From an uncultured Oscillibacter sp. (GTDB lineage: Bacteria > Bacillota > Clostridia > Oscillospirales > Oscillospiraceae), in the NCBI GenBank assembly GCA_910583785.1, contig CAJTZK010000023.1:1-15455 (forward strand): a DNA stretch of 15,455 nt. The letters run 5' to 3'. Position 1 is the first letter of the stretch, and the number at the start of each line of letters is the position of its first letter. The notes under the pieces were generated by a model that was given only the letters and a program-made list of their open reading frames with translations, was not told the DNA's origin and searched no databases. The position numbers were made by a program, and so were the translations under genes. Positions 1 through 5,554 of the stretch are shown here, one piece after another.

Positions 1-28
1 ACAAGGTACACGCCTCATCGGCGGAACG

Positions 29-66
29 TTTGCTATTCTAACACGTTCATCCCTGTTTGTCAAGCA
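29..66 (-). promoter_or_regulatory. Leftward sigma-A promoter P1 of a tandem array
   Basis: Read on the minus strand, a perfect -35 TTGACA (plus-strand 58-63) is followed by a 17-nt spacer and the -10 TAGAAT (35-40), then AGCAAACG. A-rich tracts lie just upstream (64-90), as expected of an UP element. This is the promoter closest to the left edge, so its transcript leaves the window at position 1. The driven gene is not visible. Confidence 0.85.
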
Positions 67-131
67 CTTTTTTGAAATTCTTTTGAATTTCTTCCGCGCT
101 CTCATTTCAGGTCCCGCGCTTAGAACTTAGC

Positions 132-170
132 TTTGCTATTCTAGCACGCCGCTTCCGCTTTGTCAAGTGT
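132..170 (-). promoter_or_regulatory. Leftward sigma-A promoter P2 of a tandem array
   Basis: On the minus strand: TTGACA (plus-strand 161-166), 17-nt spacer, TAGAAT (138-143), then AGCAAAGC. The -35 lies exactly 103 bp from that of P1. An A-tract precedes the -35. Both hexamers are near-consensus, so this should be a very strong promoter. Confidence 0.85.
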
Positions 171-234
171 TTTTTCGGAAACTTTTCAAGTCCGCTTTTG
201 AAACCCTTGCGCCGCAGCCGTTGTGCCGGACAGC

Positions 235-273
235 TTTGCTAGATTACCACGTCTTCCCTCGTTTGTCAAGTAC
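235..273 (-). promoter_or_regulatory. Leftward sigma-A promoter P3 of a tandem array
   Basis: On the minus strand: TTGACA (plus-strand 264-269), 17-nt spacer, TAATCT (241-246), then AGCAAAGC. Its -35 is exactly 103 bp from that of P2. The -10 is weaker than in P1 and P2 (TAATCT in place of TAGAAT). The block after the -10, AGCAAAGCTG, is shared with neighbouring copies. Confidence 0.8.
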
Positions 274-337
274 TTTTTTCGATTTCTTTTCGTTTTCGAC
301 TTTTTCCGCTTGACACACGCCTGTCCTCCCGGACAGC

Positions 338-376
338 TTCGCTAGATTACCACGCCCACGCTCCTTTGTCAATCCC
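338..376 (-). promoter_or_regulatory. Leftward sigma-A promoter P4 of a tandem array
   Basis: On the minus strand: TTGACA (plus-strand 367-372), 17-nt spacer, TAATCT (344-349), then AGCGAAGCTG. It is exactly 103 bp from P3 and is the copy furthest upstream. A long A-rich tract lies upstream of the -35 (plus-strand 373-415, T-rich), a good UP element candidate. No fifth copy is seen near 470. Confidence 0.8.
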
Positions 377-492
377 CTTTTTTTACTTTTTTCTCCCTTT
401 TTTGTAAAATTACGGCGAAACGCCCAGATTCCGGTATGGCCTCTGTGCACTTCTGATAACGGAAGCCCTCTGATCCTCTTGGCTGTAAAGCT

Positions 493-525
493 CCAGGCCG
501 GTTTCCTCCTGGGAAACCGGCCTGG
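493..525 (-). terminator. Hairpin terminator of the dusB-sigma-anti-sigma operon
   Basis: A perfect 14-bp stem (CCAGGCCGGTTTCC against its complement, loop TCCTG at 507-511) lies 35 bp beyond the stop codon of the leftward anti-sigma gene. The run of U on the minus strand is short (AGCTTTAC), so termination may be imperfect. The position and stem strength fit a terminator that also insulates the promoter array from the upstream operon. The remaining bases of 377-560 show nothing else convincing. Confidence 0.65.
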
Positions 526-560
526 CAAACACTCATAATGCTCTTCAGATCGCAGCTTTT

Positions 561-1391
561 CTATTCCAGCGGCCCCGACACTACCACTAGGAACGGTCCT
601 TCCTCCTCCGGCAGCTCTTCCTTCCGTCCCAGGGCCTCCAGCAGAGCCTGGAATTCCTCCGCGTTCAGCTGGTAGCACCACTCCAGTCCGTTCTCCCAAA
701 CCACGCTGGACCCGTCCAGCAGGTCCCCGGCCTCTTCCTGATCCAGATATAAGGCCACCTCTGCCCCGGGGGCGGAGGCATAGGGCTGCAAACCGTCCAT
801 CGCGGTTCCCGGGGCCCCGCCCGTCGTCAAAGCGGGAAGCGGCGCCTCCCCCTCATCCGCTTCGGAATCGCCCATTCTTGCCCCACGGCTCTCCATTTTC
901 TCCGCCGGGGCCTCTGCCGGGGCCTCCGGAGCCGCTCCGCTCACCTCTGCGTGCGGGGACTGTTCCGGCACGCTCTCCTCAGCCGCGCCCGTATCATAGC
1001 ACACCGTGCCGTATTCTTCCCCGGCGGGAGAGGCGGACTCCTCTCCCCCGGCGGGCCCGGTCCGCACCAGGATCACTAGGGCGCAGCAGGCTGCCAGGGC
1101 GGCAACCGTCCCGGCCCAACGCCGGGCGGAGCGCCGCTTCAGCTCCACGGTCTTCCCTTCCCTGGAGGAGCTCTCCCGGATACGCTCCATCACGCCCTGG
1201 GCAAAGTCCTCCGGCACCACGGTGTCCTCCACGCATGGGAACCCGGCGCGGATAGCCAGCGCGTCGTCCACATAGGCCCGGCACCCGGGGCATTCCGCCA
1301 GGTGGCCTTCCACCCGCCGCATGTCCTCCGGTGTCAGTTCCCCGTCCACGAACAGGTCCAACAGGGCCGCGTATTCCTCACAGTATTTCAT
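561..1391 (-). CDS. Zinc-finger anti-sigma factor, single-pass membrane protein
   Basis: Likely the partner of the ECF sigma factor encoded just before it, holding it inactive at the membrane until a signal arrives. The 276-residue protein starts with a zf-HC2/ZAS type domain: C4, then H30-x3-C34-x2-C37, the classical zinc ligands of RsiW/ChrR-like anti-sigma factors. A hydrophobic segment at about residues 92-110 is the only membrane span. The extracytoplasmic part (about 115-276) is rich in Ala, Pro, Glu and Gly to about residue 180, and ends in a small folded-looking region with alternating hydrophobics. Its ATG (1389-1391) overlaps the sigma stop codon as ATGA, so translation is coupled. 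The signal and the target regulon cannot be told from the sequence. The family call is firm; the exact partner relation is inferred from the overlap. Confidence 0.88.
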   Translation of the reverse strand: MKYCEEYAALLDLFVDGELTPEDMRRVEGHLAECPGCRAYVDDALAIRAGFPCVEDTVVPEDFAQGVMERIRESSSREGKTVELKRRSARRWAGTVAALAACCALVILVRTGPAGGEESASPAGEEYGTVCYDTGAAEESVPEQSPHAEVSGAAPEAPAEAPAEKMESRGARMGDSEADEGEAPLPALTTGGAPGTAMDGLQPYASAPGAEVALYLDQEEAGDLLDGSSVVWENGLEWCYQLNAEEFQALLEALGRKEELPEEEGPFLVVVSGPLE

Positions 1392-1996
1392 GAACGGCCC
1401 TCCTTTCCTGTTTCTTTAGACGGAGGCGGCGGGGAAAAGTTCCCCCGCTCCAGCAAAAAAATCCGCAGCTTTTTCCGCCCCCGGTTGATCCGGGACTTCA
1501 CCGTCCCAATATCCACCCCCAGGGCCTCGCCAATCTCGTCGTAGCGCAGCTGCTGGATTTCCCGCAGCACCAGCGCCGCCCGGTACTCCGGCGGCAGGGC
1601 CCGGAGTCCTTCCTCAATCTGCTCCCGCAGCTCCCGGCGCTCCGTCTCCTCCTGGGGGGAGGCGGCTGCCGATGGCACCTCCAAATTCAGCTCCCCGTCA
1701 TCAAGGGAAACGGCGGCCTGTTGCTTCCCCTCCCGCCGGAGCAGGTCCACACAGGCGTTGGAGGCCAGACGGTAAATCCAGGTGGAAAAGCTGCTGTCTC
1801 CCCGGAAATTCTTTAGGCCGCGCCACGCCGCGAAAAACGCCTCCTGGGCGGCTTCGGCGGCATCCTCCGGATTTTTGCACATCCGCTGCGTTAGGGCCAG
1901 GACCCGTTTCTCGTAGAGCCGGACCAGCTCCTCAAAGGCCCCCTGGTCCCCCTCCCGGGCGGCAGCGATCCATGTTTGTTCCCGCGGCCCGGTCAT
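1388..1996 (-). CDS. ECF-type RNA polymerase sigma factor (SigW/RpoE-like)
   Basis: Directs RNA polymerase to a specific stress or envelope regulon. The 202-residue protein has the two conserved ECF domains: region 2 at about residues 21-88 (FEELVRLYEKRV, then DAAEAAQEAFFAAWRG, and STWIYRLASNACVDLLRR, the typical region 2.3-2.4) and region 4 at about 126-182 (LPPEYRAALVLREIQQL, helix-turn-helix DEIGEALGVDIGTVKSRINR). The linker is acidic. The C-terminal tail (about 187-202) has a PPPP run. The start ATG overlaps the dusB stop as ATGA (1993-1996) and its stop overlaps the anti-sigma start the same way, so all three genes should be co-translated. No separate ECF-type autoregulatory promoter is visible, so expression probably depends on the dusB promoter. 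Confidence 0.93.
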   Translation of the reverse strand: MTGPREQTWIAAAREGDQGAFEELVRLYEKRVLALTQRMCKNPEDAAEAAQEAFFAAWRGLKNFRGDSSFSTWIYRLASNACVDLLRREGKQQAAVSLDDGELNLEVPSAAASPQEETERRELREQIEEGLRALPPEYRAALVLREIQQLRYDEIGEALGVDIGTVKSRINRGRKKLRIFLLERGNFSPPPPSKETGKEGRS

Positions 1997-2991
1997 AGGC
2001 GCCCCTCCCCCCGCCGGTCGTCCCGAAGGTCCCGCTTGATTCCCCTGGTCACCCGGTAGACGTCCTCCAAAGTATTCATCTGGACAATTTGCTCCTTATA
2101 ATAGTTCGCATGGGGCACGCCCTTGAGATACCAGCAGTAATGCCGCCGGGCCTCCAGAATGGCCACCCGCTCTCCTTTATACTCCGCCGCCAGCTCAAAC
2201 TGCCGCACGGCCAGGTCGCACCGCTCCGCCAGGGGCGGCAGGGGCGGGACAGGCTCCCCCTCCAGCGCGGCCCTGGCCTGCTGGAAAATCCAGGGGTTTC
2301 CAAAGCAGCCCCGTCCGATCATCGCCATATCGGCCTTGGTATGCTGGAGAATCCGGGCCGCGTCCTCCGGCTTCCAGATATCTCCGTTGGCAATAACAGG
2401 GATGGACACCGCCTCCTTCACGGCCCGGATGCAGTTCCAGTCCGCTTGGCCCCCGTAGACCTGGGCCCGGGTCCGGCCATGGACCGCCACGGCAGAGGCC
2501 CCAGCCTGTTCCAGCGCCCGGGCGAACTCCGCGCAGTTGCAGCTCCCCAGGTCCCAGCCCCGGCGGAATTTGGCGGTGACGGGAGTGGACGGGAGCGCCT
2601 TTACCACGGCCTCCACGATGCGCGCCGCCTTTTCCGGGTCCTTCATCAAGGCCGCACCGTCGCCGTTGTTGACGATTTTCCCCATGGGGCAGCCCATGTT
2701 GATGTCCAGAATATCCGCCCCGGTGTACCCGATGGCGATTTGGGCGGCCTCGGCCATGCAGGCCGGGTCGCTGCCGAAAATCTGGACGGCGGCAGGGTGT
2801 TCCCCTGGGAACTGCCGCAGGAGGGACACGGTCTTTTTATCTTTATAACAGAGGGCCTTGGAGGAAACCAGTTCCGTGCAGGTGTAGCCCGCGCCCAGCT
2901 CCGCGCAGAGCTGTCGGAAGGCGGCGTCGGTGACGCCGGCCATGGGGGCCAGGGCTAGTTTGGAAGGAATCGTCACGTTTCCAATGTTCAT
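1993..2991 (-). CDS. dusB: tRNA-dihydrouridine synthase (DusB-like)
   Basis: An FMN enzyme that reduces specific uridines in the tRNA D-loop to dihydrouridine using NAD(P)H. The 332-residue TIM-barrel protein shows LAPMAGVTD (14-22), the active-site motif INMGCPMGKIVNNGDG with catalytic C101, K141 in TAKFRRGW, H171 in VHGRTR, N202 in IANGDIW and the phosphate-binding IGRG (225-228), followed by the helical tRNA-binding domain. The length fits the family. The ATG at 2989-2991 follows a GAGAGGAG ribosome-binding site. It is the first gene of a leftward operon with an ECF sigma/anti-sigma pair. Dus genes upstream of unrelated genes are common in bacteria, so a functional tie to the sigma factor is not implied. 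The choice among DusA/B/C is by general resemblance to Firmicute DusB. Confidence 0.93.
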   Translation of the reverse strand: MNIGNVTIPSKLALAPMAGVTDAAFRQLCAELGAGYTCTELVSSKALCYKDKKTVSLLRQFPGEHPAAVQIFGSDPACMAEAAQIAIGYTGADILDINMGCPMGKIVNNGDGAALMKDPEKAARIVEAVVKALPSTPVTAKFRRGWDLGSCNCAEFARALEQAGASAVAVHGRTRAQVYGGQADWNCIRAVKEAVSIPVIANGDIWKPEDAARILQHTKADMAMIGRGCFGNPWIFQQARAALEGEPVPPLPPLAERCDLAVRQFELAAEYKGERVAILEARRHYCWYLKGVPHANYYKEQIVQMNTLEDVYRVTRGIKRDLRDDRRGEGRL

Positions 2992-3007
2992 AAAGCGGGG
3001 CTCCTCT

Positions 3008-3028
3008 CTTCCCCCGCCAGGGGGGAAG
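3008..3028 (-). other. Leader hairpin beside the dusB ribosome-binding site
   Basis: An 8-bp stem (CTTCCCCC with GGGGGAAG, loop of five) directly precedes the Shine-Dalgarno AGAGGAG (plus strand 3001-3007) in the dusB leader. No U-run follows it, so it is not a terminator. It could modulate initiation or protect the 5' end; this is inference. Confidence 0.4.
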
Positions 3029-3044
3029 GGTCTTTGATGCTTGC

Positions 3045-3073
3045 ATCATAGCACGGATTTGGGGAAATGTCCA
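3045..3073 (-). promoter_or_regulatory. Promoter of dusB-sigma-anti-sigma operon
   Basis: On the minus strand TGGACA (plus-strand 3068-3073), 17-nt spacer, TATGAT (3045-3050), with TG one base before the -10 (extended -10). The predicted start is about 45 bases upstream of the dusB ATG. The match is strong, and no competing promoter is seen between here and dusB. Confidence 0.72.
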
Positions 3074-3254
3074 CTTTGGGGTTTTCAAGGGAGTGCCCGC
3101 CCACGCATTTCATCCAAAAGAGGGCCATGCGGGGCGGGCTCTGGCCCTATAGAGCGCCTCCCATCTGACGCTCCGCAAGTCCTATTCCCGCCTTATTCCG
3201 TTACCGTTTTGTAACCTTTTCGTGTCTCCTTCCCGAATCTTTTCCAGTCAAATC

Positions 3255-3284
3255 TTGTCCAAACAGGTCAAAAGTGGGGATAAT
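3255..3284 (+). promoter_or_regulatory. Possible upstream promoter for the 3D-domain gene
   Basis: TTGTCC (3255-3260), 18-nt spacer, GATAAT (3279-3284). The -10 is good and the -35 fair (4 of 6). It lies 53 bp upstream of the stronger promoter and shares the block AGTGGGG[AG]TAAT with it. The preceding stretch 3085-3250, between the divergent genes, shows only short inverted repeats (AGGGCC/GGCCCT at about 3121-3148 and GTTAC/GTAAC at 3200-3215). Confidence 0.4.
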
Positions 3285-3307
3285 CATACCACTAAAGCCC
3301 GAAAGGC

Positions 3308-3337
3308 TTGACAGAAGTGGGGGTAATGGTGTATACT
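3308..3337 (+). promoter_or_regulatory. Main promoter of the 3D-domain gene
   Basis: A consensus -35 TTGACA (3308-3313), 18-nt spacer and a -10 TATACT (3332-3337). The start is expected near 3344, giving a leader of about 170 nt before the GTG start codon at 3515. Confidence 0.75.
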
Positions 3338-3343
3338 GAGCCC

Positions 3344-3514
3344 AGTTTCCCGTCGGTAACAAAAGTTACAAGCCGTCTGTTCCAACCAGGCGGCCGCCCA
3401 ATACTCCCCCAGCAGGGGACCCCGCGGCGCCTCTCCGCCCCTTCCGGGCGCGGCAGGGGGATGGGGCTTTTCTGAAGCCCCGCCGCGAAATTACCTTATT
3501 AGGAGGGTATTCAC
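3344..3514 (+). other. Long structured leader of the 3D-domain gene
   Basis: The leader is unusually long and GC-rich. It holds GTAAC-AAAA-GTTAC near its 5' end (3356-3369) and a two-part hairpin just before the ribosome-binding site: outer stem CGCGGC (3449-3454) with GCCGCG (3482-3487), inner stem GGGGCTT (3463-3469) with AAGCCCC (3475-3481). No U-run follows. I could not match it to a known riboswitch; the c-di-AMP (ydaO) class, often found before wall genes, was considered but its conserved segments were not recognised. Confidence 0.4.
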
Positions 3515-4597
3515 GTGAACGCTGACCAACGGCCAAGTCTTTTATACGCCCTTTTCCGGCGCGGCGGCATGCTGCTGTTCTGCCTGCTCGTCGCCACTGT
3601 CACTGGCCTCTCTGCCACTGGCTGGGCGGACTCCCTGTTCCTCATTACCGGGACGGAAGAGGAAGCCGCCATCATCCTGGACCCGGACCAGAAGGACCCC
3701 CCAGACCTGTCCTCCCAGATGGTTTACGTCTCCAACGGCAGCCGGGGCTATGACATCACCCTGCGGGAAGGCACCACCGTCACCGTCCGGCATGAGGGCT
3801 CCGCCGTCACCATCCAGTCCCATAAAGAAAGCGTCTCCTCCCTGCTCTCCCGGCTCCACATTTACCCCAGCCCCCTGGAGATGATCGGCGTCAAGCTCTC
3901 CGAGTCCGGCGTGGAAGTGAACGTCGCCTCCGAGCTGACCTATTATGATTATGTCACCGAAACCGCTCCCTTCGCCACCCAGCGGGTGGCCAACCCCGAG
4001 ATGCTGGAGGGGGAGGAGAAGGTGGTCCAGGAGGGCGCCGACGGCGTGCGCTCCTCTGTCTATGAGGTGGTCTGGTCCAACGGGGCCCAGCTCTCCCGCC
4101 AGTTTGTGGAGGAGCTGGACACCACCGCCGTGGACCGGATTGTGGAATACGGCACCGCCAAGCCGAAGCCCAAGCCCTCCGAGTCCAAACAGGACCCGGA
4201 CGACATCCTGGCGGAGCACGGAGAGACTGGCGGCGGCATCGCCAACGTCTCGGAAAATGCCGACGGCAGCGGCACCCTGACCTTAAAAGACGGCACGGTG
4301 CTGAACTACTCCGGCGTCCGCTCCATGACCGCCACGGCCTACACCACGGGACACGGCGGCGTGGGTACCCGGACTGCCAGCGGTACTGCCGTCCATGTGG
4401 GCTCCGTGGCCGTGGACAAGAGCGTCATCCCCCTGGGCACCCGGATGTATATTGTCGCTGGCGGAAACGTGGTCTACGGCCTGGCCGTGGCGGAGGACAC
4501 TGGCGTCAAGGGAAACAAAATCGACCTCTACTACGATACCTATGACGAGTGCATCCAATTCGGCAGGCGCTCCTGTACGGTCTATATTCTGGAATAA
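3515..4597 (+). CDS. Secreted/anchored cell-wall protein with G5-like and 3D domains (YabE/YocH-like)
   Basis: Probably a peptidoglycan-active enzyme of the Rpf/MltA-related 3D family acting outside the membrane. The 360-residue protein has a positively charged start followed by a hydrophobic segment (about 18-38) that serves as signal anchor or signal peptide. A DUF348-like stretch follows (about 80-115, ITLREGTTVTVRHEG), then a G5-like region (about 140-215), a Pro/Lys linker (215-225) and the C-terminal 3D domain (about 270-360). The three aspartates that name the domain are visible: D301 (VAVDKSVIPLGT), D328 (AVAEDTG) and D337 (NKIDLYY). The start is GTG at 3515, eight bases after AGGAGG (3501-3506), and no better ATG exists nearby. 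It is a monocistronic gene between its own promoter and terminator. Family assignment is firm; substrate is inferred. Confidence 0.88.
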   Translation: MNADQRPSLLYALFRRGGMLLFCLLVATVTGLSATGWADSLFLITGTEEEAAIILDPDQKDPPDLSSQMVYVSNGSRGYDITLREGTTVTVRHEGSAVTIQSHKESVSSLLSRLHIYPSPLEMIGVKLSESGVEVNVASELTYYDYVTETAPFATQRVANPEMLEGEEKVVQEGADGVRSSVYEVVWSNGAQLSRQFVEELDTTAVDRIVEYGTAKPKPKPSESKQDPDDILAEHGETGGGIANVSENADGSGTLTLKDGTVLNYSGVRSMTATAYTTGHGGVGTRTASGTAVHVGSVAVDKSVIPLGTRMYIVAGGNVVYGLAVAEDTGVKGNKIDLYYDTYDECIQFGRRSCTVYILE

Positions 4598-4604
4598 CGC
4601 TGCA

Positions 4605-4632
4605 AACCCCCCGGCTTTCCAGCCGGGGGGTT
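4605..4632 (+). terminator. Terminator after the 3D-domain gene
   Basis: A perfect 12-bp stem (AACCCCCCGGCT, loop TTCC, AGCCGGGGGGTT) starts seven bases after the stop codon. The T-run is short (TTCCCCATTCC), but the stem is very stable. It separates this gene from the purine operon that follows. Confidence 0.75.
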
Positions 4633-4664
4633 CCCCATTCCAGGAACCCTCTTTGCGAAACCAT

Positions 4665-4693
4665 CCCAAGCCGGGGCCGGAATCCCCCTTGGG
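4665..4693 (+). other. Bulged inverted repeat upstream of the purine promoter
   Basis: CCCAAG (4665-4670) pairs with CTTGGG (4688-4693), and GGGG (4673-4676) with CCCC (4684-4687), leaving a loop of seven. A shorter repeat, CAATT-N5-AATTG, follows at 4700-4714 over the -35 region. These may be regulator sites or a second weak terminator of the 3D gene; the sequence does not decide. Confidence 0.3.
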
Positions 4694-4711
4694 AACTGTC
4701 AATTTTGCCAA

Positions 4712-4740
4712 TTGCGGTCCGGCCCGGAAACCGATACAAT
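4712..4740 (+). promoter_or_regulatory. Promoter of the gntR-pur operon
   Basis: A weak -35 TTGCGG (4712-4717), 17-nt spacer and a good -10 TACAAT (4735-4740). The start is expected near 4747, giving a leader of about 60 nt before the GntR ATG, too short for a purine riboswitch. A weak -35 next to a palindrome over the start fits a regulated promoter. No PurBox-like CCGAAC motif was seen. Confidence 0.55.
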
Positions 4741-4753
4741 AGGTATGACCTAT
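4739..4753 (+). promoter_or_regulatory. Candidate GntR operator over the -10/start site
   Basis: ATAGGT-ATG-ACCTAT is a perfect 6-3-6 inverted repeat overlapping the last bases of the -10 and the predicted start. Its GGT-N3-ACC core resembles operators of GntR-family proteins (for example the FadR type). The adjacent gene codes for a GntR regulator, so autoregulation by steric repression is the simplest reading. This is inference from position and symmetry. Confidence 0.6.
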
Positions 4754-4806
4754 CCCGCCAGAGGGCGGTTCCCGCCTGGAATCTTCATCACAACGAGGTG
4801 CTTGGA

Positions 4807-5535
4807 ATGAACAACAGTCACATCTCCCATACCAAGGCCATCCGCGCCCAGCTGCTGGCGGCCATGCGCGGCGGCGAATACGCCAGCCGGGAGCGCCTGC
4901 CCCGGGAAAGCGTGCTTTGCGTCAAGCTGGGCATCAGCCGCACCCAGCTGCGGGACATCCTGGCCTCCCTGGAGCGGGAGGGTTTCATCACCCGCCGCCA
5001 CGGCGTGGGCACCATCATCAACCGCCACGTGCTGGACGTCCACACCCGGATGGACATCGAGGTGGAGTTCCTGGACATGATCCGGCAGAACGGCTTCACC
5101 CCGGCGGTGGCCTCCATCCGCTCCTGGGAGGAGCCAGCGGACGCAAAGACCGCCGCCCAGCTCCAGCTCCCGGAGGGAACGCCTATGCTCCGGGTCTCCC
5201 GCCTCTGCACCGCCGACGGCCGCCCCGCCATCTACTGCGAGGACGTCATCGAAAAGGCCCTGATCCGGGAGCGCTACACGGAGGAGGACCTGGAACCGCC
5301 CATCTTCCACTTCCTCCAGCAGTCCTGCGGCATTTACCCCTACCTGGACCTGACGGACCTCCGTGCCGTCCCTGCGGACGAAAAGCTGGCGGTGGTCCTC
5401 CAGGTCCCCGTGGGCACGCCCCTGCTGTACATGGAGGAGGTGGACTTTGACATCGACGGCAAGCCGGTGTTCTGCTCCGCCGAATACTTTGCCGACGGCA
5501 TTTTCCGCCACACGGTCCTGCGCAAAAAACTATAA
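4807..5535 (+). CDS. GntR-family regulator with UTRA ligand domain (HutC subfamily)
   Basis: A DNA-binding regulator that responds to a small molecule. The 242-residue protein has the winged helix-turn-helix at about residues 5-73 (LPRESVLCVKLGISRTQLRD, then LEREGFITRRHGVGTII, the typical GntR wing) and a UTRA domain at about 95-238 (EGTPMLRVSRLCTADGRPA, then GTPLLYMEEVDFDIDGKPV near the end). The ATG at 4807 lies six bases after GAGGTG; the frame is open further upstream, but that would cover the promoter and terminator, so the longer start is rejected. It is the first gene of the purine operon, 19 bp before purE. It may act as a local purine regulator with a nucleotide-related effector, binding 4739-4753. 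The family is firm; target and ligand are inferred. Confidence 0.9.
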   Translation: MNNSHISHTKAIRAQLLAAMRGGEYASRERLPRESVLCVKLGISRTQLRDILASLEREGFITRRHGVGTIINRHVLDVHTRMDIEVEFLDMIRQNGFTPAVASIRSWEEPADAKTAAQLQLPEGTPMLRVSRLCTADGRPAIYCEDVIEKALIRERYTEEDLEPPIFHFLQQSCGIYPYLDLTDLRAVPADEKLAVVLQVPVGTPLLYMEEVDFDIDGKPVFCSAEYFADGIFRHTVLRKKL

Positions 5536-5554
5536 TTGGAAGGGAGACTTCACA

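Larger units (their letters stand above)
29..376 (-). repeat. Four-copy, 103-bp-period diverged repeat carrying the promoters
   Basis: The TGTCAA blocks (plus strand) start at 58, 161, 264 and 367, and the TTTGCT/TTCGCT blocks at 29, 132, 235 and 338, so both show a period of 103 bp three times in a row. Within each unit the promoter, the A-tract and the bases just after the -10 are conserved, while the rest has diverged. This is a promoter unit duplicated in tandem and held by selection on promoter elements. There is no protein-coding signal here. Confidence 0.8.

Noticed and set aside
29..376. CRISPR-like or IS-end reading of the 103-bp repeats
   Set aside because: Repeats are diverged, conserved only at promoter elements, without uniform spacers, terminal inverted repeats or a transposase.
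244..699. Leftward 151-codon open frame across the promoter array and terminator
   Set aside because: It covers promoter P4, the hairpin at 493-525 and the end of the anti-sigma gene in another frame; the protein is Gly/Arg-rich with no family features.
3121..3148. AGGGCC/GGCCCT inverted repeat as a terminator
   Set aside because: Six-base stem with a long loop, no T-run, and no gene ends nearby on either strand.
3210..3235. ECF-type promoter (TGTAAC ... CGAA) before the 3D-domain gene
   Set aside because: Spacer is 18 nt and the -10 is not CGTC/CGTA-like; two sigma-A type promoters nearer the gene explain expression better.
3344..3514. c-di-AMP (ydaO) riboswitch before the 3D-domain gene
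   Set aside because: Expected by gene type and leader length, but the conserved segments could not be recognised; kept only as an unassigned structured leader.
4549..4806. N-terminal extension of the GntR gene by 86 codons
   Set aside because: It would run through the 3D-gene end, its terminator and the purine promoter; the ATG at 4807 has a ribosome-binding site and gives a normal GntR length.
4747..4806. Guanine/adenine riboswitch before the purine operon
   Set aside because: The leader is only about 60 nt and lacks the three-way junction loops; PurBox motifs were not seen either.
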